A stretch of 64,000 nt of DNA from assembly GCF_003097355.1 (NCBI RefSeq), contig NZ_PYUI01000004.1, positions 124,001-188,000 of the forward strand. The letters are read 5' to 3'. Of the stretch, positions 1-10,937 are shown piece after piece (position 1 is the stretch's first letter; the number at the start of each line of letters is the position of its first letter). The position numbers and the translations under genes were made by a program. The stretch comes from Arthrobacter sp. H-02-3 (GTDB taxonomy: Bacteria > Actinomycetota > Actinomycetes > Actinomycetales > Micrococcaceae). The notes under the pieces are model-generated. The model had not been told where the DNA came from. It saw only the letters and a program-made list of their open reading frames with translations, and did no database searches.

Positions 1-2
1 GC

Positions 3-941
3 GACGTGACGGTGGTGTCCAAGGACCTGCCGATGCGCGTCAAAGCCTCGGCCATGGGGCTGATGGCCGACGAATACCGCAATGAACTCGTCAAGGACTC
101 CGGCTGGACCGGCGTCGCCGAGATCGACGCGGGCGAAGACGAGGTCGCCACCCTCTACGGGCACGAGCCGGTCTTCATCCCGGCCGCGGCCGAAATGCCG
201 ACCAACACGGGGCTTGTCCTGCTCTCCAGCCGCGGCTCGGCCCTCGGCCGGGTCGGGGCGGACAAGCAGGTCCGGCTCGTCAAGGGTGACCGCGACGTCT
301 TCGGCCTCCACGGCCGCTCGGCGGAGCAGCGGCTCGCGATCGATCTCCTCATGGACCCGTCCGTCGGGATCGTCTCCCTCGGCGGCCGCGCCGGCACCGG
401 CAAGTCCGCGCTGGCCCTGTGCGCCGGTCTCGAAGCCGTCCTGGAGCGCCGGGAACACCGCAAGGTGATCGTCTTCCGGCCCCTGTACGCCGTGGGCGGC
501 CAGGAACTGGGCTACCTGCCCGGATCCGAGGCGGAAAAGATGAACCCGTGGGCGCAGGCCGTCTTTGACACGCTGGGCGCGCTGGTCAGCCAGGAAGTCG
601 TCGAGGAAGTGATGGACCGGGGCATGCTCGAGGTCATGCCGCTGACCCACATCCGCGGCCGCTCGCTGCATGACGCGTTCGTGATCGTCGACGAGGCGCA
701 GTCCCTGGAGAAGAATGTGCTTCTGACGGTCATGAGCCGGATCGGCCAGAACTCGAAGATCGTCCTGACCCACGACGTCGCCCAGCGCGACAACCTGCGG
801 GTCGGACGGCACGACGGCGTGGCCGCGGTGGTCGAGACGCTGAAGGGCCACCCGCTGTTCGGCCACGTCACCCTCACCCGCTCCGAGCGCTCGCCGATCG
901 CTGCCCTGGTGACGGATCTGCTCGAGGGGGCGGAGATCTAG
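3..941 (+). CDS. PhoH family ATPase/ribonuclease, 5'-truncated by window
   Basis: The reading frame is open at the window edge, so the start lies upstream. A P-loop (GGRAGTGKS, about residue 127 counted from the GTG at position 6) and a Walker B segment (VIVDEAQ, about 226) with the following [10 protein letters not shown] are typical of the PhoH ATPase domain. The residues before it look like the end of a PIN nuclease domain, as in the two-domain PIN-PhoH (PhoH2) proteins of actinobacteria, which act as RNA helicase/ribonuclease. The PIN part is mostly off the window, so the PhoH2 assignment is an inference. A strong terminator follows directly. Confidence 0.9.
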   Translation, partial: DVTVVSKDLPMRVKASAMGLMADEYRNELVKDSGWTGVAEIDAGEDEVATLYGHEPVFIPAAAEMPTNTGLVLLSSRGSALGRVGADKQVRLVKGDRDVFGLHGRSAEQRLAIDLLMDPSVGIVSLGGRAGTGKSALALCAGLEAVLERREHRKVIVFRPLYAVGGQELGYLPGSEAEKMNPWAQAVFDTLGALVSQEVVEEVMDRGMLEVMPLTHIRGRSLHDAFVIVDEAQSLEKNVLLTVMSRIGQNSKIVLTHDVAQRDNLRVGRHDGVAAVVETLKGHPLFGHVTLTRSERSPIAALVTDLLEGAEI

Positions 942-958
942 GCTCGCCCCTGGTTTGG

Positions 959-991
959 GGCCGTGGTCCGGTTCGCCGGACCACGGCCTTT
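959..991 (+). terminator. Rho-independent terminator of the phoH-like gene
   Basis: Perfect 13-bp GC-rich stem (959-971 with 976-988) closed by a TTCG tetraloop and followed by TTT, 17 bases after the stop codon. Confidence 0.9.
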
Positions 992-1272
992 CGCCGTCGC
1001 TTAGCGCAGAGGTCCCTTCCCAAGGCTCGCAAGCTCGCCTCGGGGCCCTCGGGACGCTGCTTACGGCGCATGGGGACCACCTGCGGTCGCTGGGCGACCT
1101 CCGCGGTCCGATGCGTCGCGATGCGCTCCTTTACGAAAGACCGCGTCCCGGCTGGTGGGCGTCTCACCTTCGGGGCTGCGGTGTCCCGCTAAGGAGCGCA
1201 TCGCCGACCAAAGCGAAGCGAAGGTCGCCCAGCGACCGCAGCGCAGCGACGGGAGGTGTCTAAGCGACGGCG
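992..1272. repeat. Nested inverted-repeat element, 281 bp, possibly MITE-like
   Basis: Three nested perfect inverted repeats lie in this gap: 13 bp at the very ends (992-1004 with 1260-1272, CGCCGTCGCTTAG), 20 bp (1081-1100 with 1222-1241) and 14 bp (1118-1131 with 1191-1204, GCGATGCGCTCCTT). The 1118-1204 part can fold alone. No credible gene is present; short open frames here have no ribosome binding site and no recognisable protein. No obvious target-site duplication flanks it. It could be a small non-autonomous mobile element or a structured RNA. Confidence 0.7.
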
Positions 1273-1302
1273 GGGCGCCGTAGCCACGACCCGGGAGACG
1301 GG

Positions 1303-1953
1303 TTATTTCTGAATACCCAGGTACTTTGCTGTTGCTTCGTGGCCGTTTACCTGCAGGGTCCAGTCGGGGCGCTTGAAGGTGGCCGGGGTCAGGCGGACCT
1401 TTTGGACTTCCTGGGGCTGGCCGCCCCAGACGGCGCGGGTGACTCCGTTGGGTTCGTAGCCGAGGGAGCGGGAGACGCCGAGGGACTGCTGGTTCCAGAC
1501 GGCGGCTTCGGATTCTGCGAGTTCGGCGCCGAGGTAGTCGAAGGCGTAGAGCGCGACGGCGGCACGCATTTCCGTGCCGAGGCCGCGGCCCTGGGCGCTT
1601 TGGCGGAGCCAGGATCCCGTGCTGACGGTCTTCAGGGTGCTGAAGGCCTTGGCCGCGACGTCCTGGCAGCCGACGAAGTCGCCGTCGTGCCAGATGCCGA
1701 GCAGGATGGTCCAGTCCCCGGGCGTCATGCTGCTGCGGCACCGCCAGTACCACTGCGCCATGTTGGTCCCGAGCTCGTGGGGCGGGGCGTCGGTCCACGG
1801 GGTGCTGAAGGGGCTCCGGCCCGGCTCGTGCACGCCGCTGAGGGCGGCCCCGATAGCGGCCGGAATGTCCTCGTCCCGGACAGGGCGCAGCGTCAGGCGC
1901 GGCGTGGTCAGGTTCAGTCCGAACGGGGGCCAGTAGTCGGCGGGCGAAGTCAT
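1303..1953 (-). CDS. GNAT family N-acetyltransferase (RimJ/RimL type)
   Basis: About 216 residues. It begins with the RimJ/RimL-style opening (TPRLTLRPVRDEDIPAAI) and carries the acetyl-CoA binding motif A (QGRGLGTEMRAAVALYAF), followed by WNQQSLGVSRSLGYEPNG, the usual alpha4/beta6 region. Such enzymes acetylate protein N-termini or small amines; the substrate cannot be read from the sequence. The ATG at 1953 is preferred over an upstream ATG at 2010 because homology starts just after it and the extra residues look like non-coding sequence. The neighbouring gene on the same strand ends 59 bp upstream. Confidence 0.85.
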   Translation of the reverse strand: MTSPADYWPPFGLNLTTPRLTLRPVRDEDIPAAIGAALSGVHEPGRSPFSTPWTDAPPHELGTNMAQWYWRCRSSMTPGDWTILLGIWHDGDFVGCQDVAAKAFSTLKTVSTGSWLRQSAQGRGLGTEMRAAVALYAFDYLGAELAESEAAVWNQQSLGVSRSLGYEPNGVTRAVWGGQPQEVQKVRLTPATFKRPDWTLQVNGHEATAKYLGIQK

Positions 1954-2012
1954 CGCAGGAAGCCTAACGGTACCGGGCCGGGGATGCCAGTCACGCCGCG
2001 GCGCTGGCACTG

Positions 2013-2837
2013 CTACTCTGCCGGAACGTCCCAGCTGATGTGGCGGCGGACGTCCGTGAGGTTCATGGATTCGGCGAGGAACAGGTCGTCGAGCATGTAT
2101 TCGTCCACGCCCAGGATCCTGAGCCAGTGCCCGTAGGCCGGCTCCGCGCCGGTTTCCGGTGCGTCCAGCCAGCGGCTTGCAACGCAGACGCCGGTGCCGG
2201 CGTCGACCCGTAATAGCGTGCGTCCCGGACGGCAGATCGGGGTTGCAGGGTCGGCCGGACGGTACGAGGGGTTCGGACTGACCGTGGTTTCGAGGGCGAG
2301 CCGGCCCTCGTGGTCGACCTCCGCGATGGGACCAAGCGCCACAGCGTTGAGGTTCGGGAACTCCAGCGGGACGGGGGAATTCCCCGCGAGCTCCACCGGG
2401 TCCAGGACGGCGGCGAAGCGGCCGTTCCCGAAGGACGGTTCGCCGTAGGCTGCCTCCGGGCGGCGGCGCACCAGCCCGTCGTCGTCGTACACCGGGGTGA
2501 CCAGATGCGGTGGCAGGAGCCAGGTCTTCCGCGTCGAACTGACGTAGAAGCCGCCGCGTGAATCATTGATGCCGGTGGTGCTGGCGATCACCAGTCCGTC
2601 GACGGTTTCCAGCCGCAGGGCGCCGGGCCTGCGCAGCCACGCCCGGACGAGGTCGTCGGGGACGGCGGCTGGCGCGGAGCCTGCGGCAGCCTTCACAGGC
2701 CGGTCCACGTACTCGAACCTCAGCGACTGCCACTTCCACGGCGAGGACCGGCACAGGTGCCGGAAGGCCGCAGCCTGGTCCGCCGGGCCCCGGGGCGCGA
2801 GCGGCCCGCGCCCGTTCCTGCTGTCCCATGCGGCCAT
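2013..2837 (-). CDS. Conserved hypothetical protein, about 274 aa
   Basis: I do not recognise a named domain. Codon usage and third-position GC fit a real gene. The protein is soluble, without signal peptide or membrane segment. It has an N-terminal region rich in basic and aromatic residues (PWKWQSLRFEYVDRPVK), several GxFYVSSTRKTW-like strand segments and an acidic C-terminus. The start is ATG at 2837; a GTG two codons upstream (2843) is equally possible. It is divergent from the prepilin peptidase, leaving about 58 bp for both promoters, and lies upstream of the GNAT gene on the same strand. Confidence 0.7.
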   Translation of the reverse strand: MAAWDSRNGRGPLAPRGPADQAAAFRHLCRSSPWKWQSLRFEYVDRPVKAAAGSAPAAVPDDLVRAWLRRPGALRLETVDGLVIASTTGINDSRGGFYVSSTRKTWLLPPHLVTPVYDDDGLVRRRPEAAYGEPSFGNGRFAAVLDPVELAGNSPVPLEFPNLNAVALGPIAEVDHEGRLALETTVSPNPSYRPADPATPICRPGRTLLRVDAGTGVCVASRWLDAPETGAEPAYGHWLRILGVDEYMLDDLFLAESMNLTDVRRHISWDVPAE

Positions 2838-2895
2838 ATCCACAGTTTACGCGCGGGGACCGGCGGGCCGGACGAATATCCAGTAGCATCCGAGA

Positions 2896-3453
2896 GTGAT
2901 CGAACGACTCGGCAACCTGGCCGCCGCCAACCCGCTGGCCTTCTGGCTGGCCCTGGCCGCGTGCGCCTACTTTTTCGTGATGGCCGTCCGGCTCACCGTG
3001 ATCGATGTCCGGCACCACCTGCTGCCGGACCGCATCGTTTTTCCCTCCTATGCCATCGCCGGACTTCTCCTGCTGGGCGCGGCCGCCAGCCAGCTTCTTC
3101 CCGCCGGGCAAGATGCTGCCGGCACACCGGATGCCGGGCTGTTCGGCGTGCCGGGGCTGCGTGTCCTCGCCGGCGGGGCATCCCTGTGGCTGTTTTATTT
3201 CGTCCTGCACGCGGTGTATCCGCCGGGCATGGGATTCGGTGACGTGAAGCTTGCAGGCGTCCTGGGAATGTACCTGGGATTCCTTGGCTGGGGGCACGTC
3301 TTTGCGGGGACCTTTGCCGCGTTCATCCTCGGCGGCCTGTGGAGCCTCGGATTGCTCGTCGCACGCCGCGGGACGCTGCAATCGGCCATTCCCTTCGGGC
3401 CGTTCATGCTCGCCGGAACAGCGGCAGCCATGCTGCTGATCCCCGCCACTTAG
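2896..3453 (+). CDS. Prepilin peptidase, A24 family (catalytic domain only)
   Basis: A 185-residue integral membrane protein with about five hydrophobic segments. Both catalytic aspartates of the type IV leader peptidase family are visible: D37 in VIDVRHHLLPDR and D116 in the GxGD motif (GMGFGDVKL). The N-terminal methyltransferase-like domain and zinc Cys pair of the longer PilD/TadV-type enzymes are absent, which is common for short actinobacterial forms. It would process type IV or Flp/Tad prepilins at the membrane, but no pilin genes lie nearby. The start is GTG. The NUDIX gene follows after 9 bp. Confidence 0.88.
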   Translation: MIERLGNLAAANPLAFWLALAACAYFFVMAVRLTVIDVRHHLLPDRIVFPSYAIAGLLLLGAAASQLLPAGQDAAGTPDAGLFGVPGLRVLAGGASLWLFYFVLHAVYPPGMGFGDVKLAGVLGMYLGFLGWGHVFAGTFAAFILGGLWSLGLLVARRGTLQSAIPFGPFMLAGTAAAMLLIPAT

Positions 3454-3462
3454 GCGGCCGGC

Positions 3463-3933
3463 ATGGCGACCCCGGAGTTCATCATGAGACTGCGCGAGAA
3501 GATCGGGCATGAGCCCCTCTGGCTGCCCGGAGTCAGGGGAGTGGTGTTCGACGACGACGGCAGGGTCCTGCTCGGCCGGAGGGCCGACAACGGACAGTGG
3601 GGACTGATCAGCGGGATCCTGGAACCGGGCGAGGAACCTGCGCCGGGCCTGCTGCGGGAGATCCTGGAGGAGACCGGTGTGGTTGCGGTTGTGGAGCGGC
3701 TGGTTTCTGTTGATGCCGTGGGCCCGACCCGGTATCCCAACGGCGACGTGTGCCATTTCCTGACCCTCGTGTTCCGGTGCCGCTTTGTCTCGGGCGAGGC
3801 CCGGGTCAACGACGACGAATCCCTCGACGTCGGCTGGTTCCTGCCGAAGGACTTCCCGGACCTCATGGCCGGACACCTGGAAACGATCCGCCGGGCCAGT
3901 GACCCCGCCGCCGACGTCCACTACCGGCGCTGA
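3463..3933 (+). CDS. NUDIX hydrolase
   Basis: 156 residues with a complete Nudix box at about residues 51-73: G, five residues, E, seven residues, REILEE then TGV. It hydrolyses a nucleoside diphosphate linked to another moiety; the substrate is not evident. The N-terminal PEFIMRLREKIGHEPLWLPG resembles the short NUDIX proteins annotated as ADP-ribose or (deoxy)nucleotide pyrophosphatases in actinobacteria. It is 9 bp downstream of the prepilin peptidase and probably cotranscribed with it, though no functional link is apparent. A terminator follows. Confidence 0.9.
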   Translation: MATPEFIMRLREKIGHEPLWLPGVRGVVFDDDGRVLLGRRADNGQWGLISGILEPGEEPAPGLLREILEETGVVAVVERLVSVDAVGPTRYPNGDVCHFLTLVFRCRFVSGEARVNDDESLDVGWFLPKDFPDLMAGHLETIRRASDPAADVHYRR

Positions 3934-3973
3934 CCCGGGCCAGGCTTACGGTACTGACTCGCATGGCATGCAG

Positions 3974-4011
3974 CAGGGGCGCCGCAACCCCCAAAGATTG
4001 CGGCGCCCCTG
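3974..4011. terminator. Bidirectional hairpin terminator
   Basis: Perfect 14-bp stem (3974-3987 with 3998-4011) and 10-nt loop between the convergent NUDIX and MFS genes. Confidence 0.75.
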
Positions 4012-4062
4012 GCTGGCGCCGGCCAGCGGATGCGGCCGGGTTCGGGAACGGAGTCCGGAAGA

Positions 4063-6479
<2,417 letters not shown>

Positions 6480-6488
6480 AGAGTGTAT

Positions 6489-6517
6489 TTTTGCACTTAA
6501 TTACAATTAGTGCAAAA
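6489..6517. promoter_or_regulatory. Probable operator of the TetR-MFS operon
   Basis: Inverted repeat TTTTGCACT (6489-6497) and AGTGCAAAA (6509-6517) with an AT-rich 11-bp centre that is itself nearly symmetric. It lies directly upstream of the TetR start and is the most AT-rich spot nearby. Confidence 0.75.
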
Positions 6518-6540
6518 GGTGGCGTGGTGCCGGGACACAA

Positions 6541-6580
6541 CGGCGGCCGGCGCCTTTCGCAGGAAAGGCGCCGGCCGCCG
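6541..6580 (-). terminator. Terminator between fumC and the TetR promoter
   Basis: Perfect 18-bp stem (6541-6558 with 6563-6580) with a 4-nt loop, downstream of fumC in its direction of transcription; TTGTGT follows on the minus strand. Confidence 0.8.
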
Positions 6581-6623
6581 GAGTTGGTTGCCGTGGTGAC
6601 CGGTGCGGCGCACCGGGTGTTGT

Positions 6624-8060
6624 TTAGGCTTTGTGCGGCGGGCGCGTCATGGACATGACGTCCAGTGCGGTGTCCAGCTGCTCTTCGGTCAGTTCGCCGC
6701 GCTCCAGGAAGCCCATGGAGACGACCGTCTCGCGGATGGTCAGGCCTTCGGCCACGGCCTTCTTGGCGATCTTGGCGGCGTTCTCGTAGCCGATGAACTT
6801 GTTCAGCGGGGTGACAATCGACGGTGAGGCCTCGGCGAGGAAGCGGGCGCGCTCGACGTTGGCCGTGATGCCGTCAATCATCTTGTCGGCCATGACGCGG
6901 CTGGTGTTGGCCAGCAGCCGCACGGATTCGAGGAGGTTGGCGGCCATGACCGGGATGCCGACGTTCAGTTCGAAGGCGCCGTTGGTGCCGGACCAGGCGA
7001 TGGCGGTGTCGTTGCCGATCACCTGGGCGCAGACCATGATGGACGCTTCGCAGATGACGGGGTTGACCTTGCCCGGCATGATCGAGGAGCCCGGCTGCAG
7101 GTCCGGGATGGCGATTTCGCCGAGGCCGGTGTTGGGGCCGGAACCCATCCAGCGGAGGTCGTTGTTGATCTTCATGAAGGAGATCGCGATGTTGCGCAGC
7201 TGGCTCGACGCCTCGATGAGGCCGTCACGGTTGGCCTGGGCTTCGAAGTGGTCGCGGGCCTCGGTCAGGGGCAGGCCGGTGTCGGCTGCCAGGAGTTCGA
7301 TCACGCGCTCCGGGAATCCGGCGGGGGTGTTGATGCCGGTGCCCACGGCGGTGCCGCCGAGCGGGACCTCGGCGACGCGGGGGAGGGAGGCGTTGATGCG
7401 CTCGATGCCGTAGCGGACCTGGGCGGCGTAGCCGCCGAATTCCTGGCCCAGGGTGACCGGGGTGGCGTCCATGAGGTGCGTGCGGCCGGACTTCACGACG
7501 TCCTTGAACTCCACGGCCTTGCGCTCCAGCGACTCTGCCAGGTAGCCGAGGGCCGGGATCAGGTCATTGATCAGCGCGGACGTGGCGGCCACGTGCACCG
7601 ACGTCGGGAAGACGTCGTTGGAGGACTGTGAGGCGTTGACGTGGTCGTTCGGGTGGACAACTTTGTCGCTTCCGGCGGACTTGAGGGCACGCGAGGCGAG
7701 CTCGGCGATGACCTCGTTGGTGTTCATGTTCGAGGACGTGCCCGATCCCGTCTGGAAGACGTCAATCGGGAAGTCGCCGTCGTACTTGCCGGCTGCAACG
7801 AGGTCGGCGGCGTCGGCGATCGCCTGGGCGAGCTCGCCGTCGAGCACCCCCAGTTCGGCGTTCGCCTGGGCGGCGGCCTTCTTCACCCGGGCCAGGGCTT
7901 CGATGTGGGCGCGCTCCAGCGTCTTGCCGGAGATCGGGAAGTTCTCCACTGCCCGCTGCGTCTGTGCGCGGTACAGGGCGTTCACGGGAACGCGGACTTC
8001 GCCCATCGTGTCGTGTTCAATGCGGAACTCTTCGGTGTTCAACTCATCTGTGGAAGTCAT
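6624..8060 (-). CDS. fumC: Class II fumarate hydratase
   Basis: 478 residues, the normal length. It reversibly hydrates fumarate to L-malate in the TCA cycle, as a cytoplasmic homotetramer without an iron-sulfur cluster. The superfamily signature [11 protein letters not shown] sits at about 324-334, with the active-site [11 protein letters not shown] near 191-201 and [14 protein letters not shown] near 104-117. The ATG start has family-typical residues right after it ([18 protein letters not shown]). It lies upstream of no other gene on its strand within this block, so it is probably monocistronic. Confidence 0.97.
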   Translation of the reverse strand: MTSTDELNTEEFRIEHDTMGEVRVPVNALYRAQTQRAVENFPISGKTLERAHIEALARVKKAAAQANAELGVLDGELAQAIADAADLVAAGKYDGDFPIDVFQTGSGTSSNMNTNEVIAELASRALKSAGSDKVVHPNDHVNASQSSNDVFPTSVHVAATSALINDLIPALGYLAESLERKAVEFKDVVKSGRTHLMDATPVTLGQEFGGYAAQVRYGIERINASLPRVAEVPLGGTAVGTGINTPAGFPERVIELLAADTGLPLTEARDHFEAQANRDGLIEASSQLRNIAISFMKINNDLRWMGSGPNTGLGEIAIPDLQPGSSIMPGKVNPVICEASIMVCAQVIGNDTAIAWSGTNGAFELNVGIPVMAANLLESVRLLANTSRVMADKMIDGITANVERARFLAEASPSIVTPLNKFIGYENAAKIAKKAVAEGLTIRETVVSMGFLERGELTEEQLDTALDVMSMTRPPHKA

Positions 8061-8106
8061 GGGGCTAGCTTATTGGGAGTTGGGGCCCCACCGAAAACCG
8101 TGAACG

Positions 8107-8135
8107 GACCCCGCCGCGGCTGCCGCGGCGGGGTC
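8107..8135 (-). terminator. Hairpin terminator after the carbonic anhydrase gene
   Basis: 14-nt arms 8107-8120 and 8122-8135 are perfectly complementary (the apex is tight, so 12-13 pairs form). It lies 8 bp past the carbonic anhydrase stop. Confidence 0.75.
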
Positions 8136-8142
8136 ATCGCAG

Positions 8143-8757
8143 CTAGAGCCGGCCGATGCTGGAGACGAGGTCGGCCCGGCCGTCAGCAAGGCTGTACGCC
8201 AGCCCGATCACGGCGGTGCGGCCGCTGTCGACTGCGCTGGAAATCACCCGGGAACTGTCCACCAGCCGCTGCGAGGTCTGCTTGACGTTCTCGACCACCA
8301 TGTCGTTGACCTCGGTCTGATTGTTACGCAGGGACGTCAGCACGGCCGGCGTGATCCGCTCCACCAAGCTGCGGATGAAACCGGCCGGCATCTGGCCGGT
8401 TTCGACGGCGGCCTTGGTGGCGGTGACGGCGCCGCAGCTGTCGTGTCCCAAGACAACGATCAGCGGAACGTCCAGCTCGCTGACGCTGTATTCGAGCGAG
8501 CCGAGCACGGCGTCGTCAATCACCTGGCCGGCGGTGCGGACAACAAAGGCGTCACCGAGGCCCAGATCGAAGATGATTTCGGCGGCGAGCCTCGAGTCGG
8601 CGCAGCCGAAAATTACCGCGAAGGGATTCTGATTTTCGACCAGCGACGAGCGTCGTGACGCATCCTGGTTGGGGTGCGAGGACGTGCCGGCGACAAAACG
8701 CTTGTTGCCTTCACGGAGACGTTGCCATGCGAGCTCGGGAGTCAGGTAAGTAGCCAC
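8143..8757 (-). CDS. Beta-class carbonic anhydrase
   Basis: 204 residues. It interconverts CO2 and bicarbonate, using a zinc ion. The ligands are visible: C52 in GCADSR (with the D54/R56 dyad), H105 and C108 in LGHDSCGA. The N-terminus TPELAWQRLREGNKRFVAG is typical of the family. The start is GTG. The DUF4245 gene ends 9 bp upstream on the same strand, so the two are likely cotranscribed. Confidence 0.95.
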   Translation of the reverse strand: MATYLTPELAWQRLREGNKRFVAGTSSHPNQDASRRSSLVENQNPFAVIFGCADSRLAAEIIFDLGLGDAFVVRTAGQVIDDAVLGSLEYSVSELDVPLIVVLGHDSCGAVTATKAAVETGQMPAGFIRSLVERITPAVLTSLRNNQTEVNDMVVENVKQTSQRLVDSSRVISSAVDSGRTAVIGLAYSLADGRADLVSSIGRL

Positions 8758-8766
8758 GGGGCTACT

Positions 8767-9483
8767 TTACGGTGAAGGGCTGGCCGAGGGGGAAACTGTT
8801 GCGCCCGGGGTGCTGGCCGGAGCCCCGGCAGGCGGGTTGCTCTCGAGCGACTTCACCACGGCCGCGGCCAGGGTGGAGAACTCCTCCAGGGTCGCGGATC
8901 CGGACAGGATGACGGTGGTGCCGCGTTCGGCCAGCACCATGGATTTCTCGCCCGTGCCGGTGTCGCGCAGCTCCCAGTCCCGGCCGCCCGCGTTCCGGGT
9001 GCCGGTCACCGGCGCGTTCTTGGTCTGCTGCAGGAGCCAGGTGGGGTTGGCCTGCCGGGTCTGCACCAGACCGATGAAGGACTCCTTGGGCGTCAGGTAG
9101 CCGACTTCCCAGGCCGGGACGCCGCTGCCCGCGCCGGACTCCCAGCGGGCGTAGTTGGGATGAAATGTGTCGCCGGTATCGGCTGCCACGGGTGTGAATC
9201 CCGCCACATCGGCGGCGTTCTGTGCGACGGCGCTGACGTTGATGTTCGGGTGGTACCCGTCGGTCTTGGGCGAGGGATTCATGAGGACGATCGGCAGGAA
9301 CGCTGCGATGCTCACTACCAGGGCGATGATCATGCCCATCACGGAGGCGTTGGCGCGTTTGGCTGCCGCGGCGGCGATGACGGGCCGGACCGGTGGCTGT
9401 CCGGAAGCGTCCGGGCCGGCCGTGGGGGCGCCGCCAGCCGGAGAACCGGGGGCTGCGGGGGAGGTGTCCTGCAATTCACTCAC
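8767..9483 (-). CDS. DUF4245 domain-containing membrane-anchored protein
   Basis: About 238 residues. A proline/glycine-rich cytoplasmic N-terminus is followed by one membrane anchor (SVMGMIIALVVSIAAFLPIV) and an extracytoplasmic DUF4245 domain, a family of unknown function common in actinobacteria. The start is taken as GTG at 9483; ATG at 9501 is an alternative. A longer frame reaching 9687 would overlap the divergent glpX start and is rejected. It is divergent from glpX, and this pairing is common in Micrococcales. Confidence 0.8.
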   Translation of the reverse strand: MSELQDTSPAAPGSPAGGAPTAGPDASGQPPVRPVIAAAAAKRANASVMGMIIALVVSIAAFLPIVLMNPSPKTDGYHPNINVSAVAQNAADVAGFTPVAADTGDTFHPNYARWESGAGSGVPAWEVGYLTPKESFIGLVQTRQANPTWLLQQTKNAPVTGTRNAGGRDWELRDTGTGEKSMVLAERGTTVILSGSATLEEFSTLAAAVVKSLESNPPAGAPASTPGATVSPSASPSP

Positions 9484-9572
9484 CCCTCTATAGTCGCCCA
9501 TGTCCGGGCCGATCTCACATTCGCGCCCCGGCGGCCGCCTGAGGGTGAAGTGCGTCACGCACCGGTCATCCC

Positions 9573-9602
9573 ATGACCTGGCTAGGTTGCCGCGACTATG
9601 AT
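9573..9602 (+). promoter_or_regulatory. Putative sigma-A promoter of glpX
   Basis: ATGACC (9573-9578), an 18-bp spacer and TATGAT (9597-9602), about 80 bp before the glpX start. Confidence 0.5.
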
Positions 9603-9680
9603 CAGTAGCAGACGAATCACCGCGACGGATCGATCCTGGCCGTACGGGTTCAACGACCGCCACTCGAAGAAGAGGTTCAC

Positions 9681-10718
9681 GTGACACCAGCGCCTATGTC
9701 CCAGAAGTACTCCACGCTTTCCCCCTCGCTCGCCGTCGGGATCGACGAGCCTGACCGCAACCTCGCACTGGAACTTGTCCGCGTCACCGAGGCCGCGGCC
9801 ATCGCCGGCGGTCACTGGGTGGGCTTCGGCGACAAGAACAAGGCCGACGGCGCCGCCGTCGACGCCATGCGCTCCTTCCTTCAGACGGTCCACTTCAACG
9901 GCGTTGTGGTCATTGGCGAAGGCGAGAAGGACGAAGCCCCGATGCTCTTCAACGGGGAACACGTCGGTGACGGCACCGGCCCCGAGTGTGACGTCGCCGT
10001 CGACCCCATCGACGGCACCCGCCTGACCGCGCTCGGCATCAACAACGCCCTGGCCGTGCTCGCCGTGGCCGAACGCGGGTCCATGTTCGATCCCTCCGCC
10101 GTGTTCTACATGGAAAAGCTCGTCACGGGTCCCGAAGCAGCCGACATGGTTGACCTGCGCCTGCCGGTCAAGCAGAACCTGCACCTCATCGCCAAGGCCA
10201 AGGGCGTCAAGGTCAACCAGCTCAACGTCATGATCCTGGACCGCGACCGGCACCGCCCCCTCGTGGAGGAAATCCGCGAAGCCGGCGCCCGCACGAAGTT
10301 CATCATGGACGGCGACGTCGCGGGCGCCATCGCCGCGGCACGTGCCGGCACCGGCGTCGACGCCCTCATGGGCATCGGCGGCACCCCGGAAGGCATCGTC
10401 GCAGCCTGCGCCATCAAGTCCCTCGGCGGCGTCATCCAGGGCCGGCTGTGGCCCACGAGCGACGACGAGAAGCAGAAGGCGATCGACGCCGGCCACGACC
10501 TCGAGCGCGTGCTGTCCACCAACGACCTCGTCTCCAGCGACAACTGCTACTTCGCGGCCACCGGTATCACCGACGGCGACCTCCTCAAGGGCGTCCGCTA
10601 CTCCAAGGACAAGGTCCTCACGCAGTCCATCGTGATGCGCTCCAAGTCCGGCACCATCCGCTTCGTGGACGGCGAGCACCAGGCCAGCAAGTGGGAAGGC
10701 TACGCCCGCAAGAGCTAG
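9681..10718 (+). CDS. glpX: Class II fructose-1,6-bisphosphatase
   Basis: 345 residues. It dephosphorylates fructose 1,6-bisphosphate in gluconeogenesis and is normally the sole essential FBPase of actinobacteria. GlpX metal-binding segments are visible: GEGEKDEAP (about 79-87) and DVAVDPIDGTRLT (about 104-116). The start is GTG, with AGAAGAGG 5-13 bp upstream. It is monocistronic, with a strong hairpin terminator about 35 bp downstream. Confidence 0.96.
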   Translation: MTPAPMSQKYSTLSPSLAVGIDEPDRNLALELVRVTEAAAIAGGHWVGFGDKNKADGAAVDAMRSFLQTVHFNGVVVIGEGEKDEAPMLFNGEHVGDGTGPECDVAVDPIDGTRLTALGINNALAVLAVAERGSMFDPSAVFYMEKLVTGPEAADMVDLRLPVKQNLHLIAKAKGVKVNQLNVMILDRDRHRPLVEEIREAGARTKFIMDGDVAGAIAAARAGTGVDALMGIGGTPEGIVAACAIKSLGGVIQGRLWPTSDDEKQKAIDAGHDLERVLSTNDLVSSDNCYFAATGITDGDLLKGVRYSKDKVLTQSIVMRSKSGTIRFVDGEHQASKWEGYARKS

Positions 10719-10753
10719 CACCTGCGCAGCCGCACTGCGCTGCACCAGCATTG

Positions 10754-10796
10754 ACGACGAATCCCGGGGCCGCATCCGCGCCCCGGGATTCGTCGT
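10754..10796 (+). terminator. glpX terminator
   Basis: Perfect 17-bp stem (10754-10770 with 10780-10796), 9-nt loop. Confidence 0.85.
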
Positions 10797-10841
10797 ATTC
10801 GGCCCCCAGCGTCTGGTGCCGGGGTTGCTGTTACCGCGGGG

Positions 10842-10901
10842 TCCATGACCGCCGTCTCCATGACCGCCGTGTCAATTGCCGCAGTGTCAATTACCGCAGG
10901 G
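10842..10901. repeat. 15-bp degenerate tandem repeat, four copies
   Basis: Copies 10842-10856, 10857-10871, 10872-10886 and 10887-10901 share the pattern TCMATKRCCGCMGTG. The first two are identical but for the last base. The array ends 36 bp before the galE start. It may be a fifth, more degenerate copy shorter than the original array (10827-10841). Confidence 0.7.
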
Positions 10902-10937
10902 CGGTGGCAGCGCCGGCGGATTCGGTAGGGTGGAGCC

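Noticed and set aside
955-1263. 102-codon frame after the phoH-like gene and other small frames in the same gap
   Set aside because: Begins inside the terminator and runs through the inverted repeats; no ribosome binding site.
9484-9687. N-terminal extension of the DUF4245 protein
   Set aside because: Would overlap the glpX start and its promoter; the extra residues are not conserved-looking.
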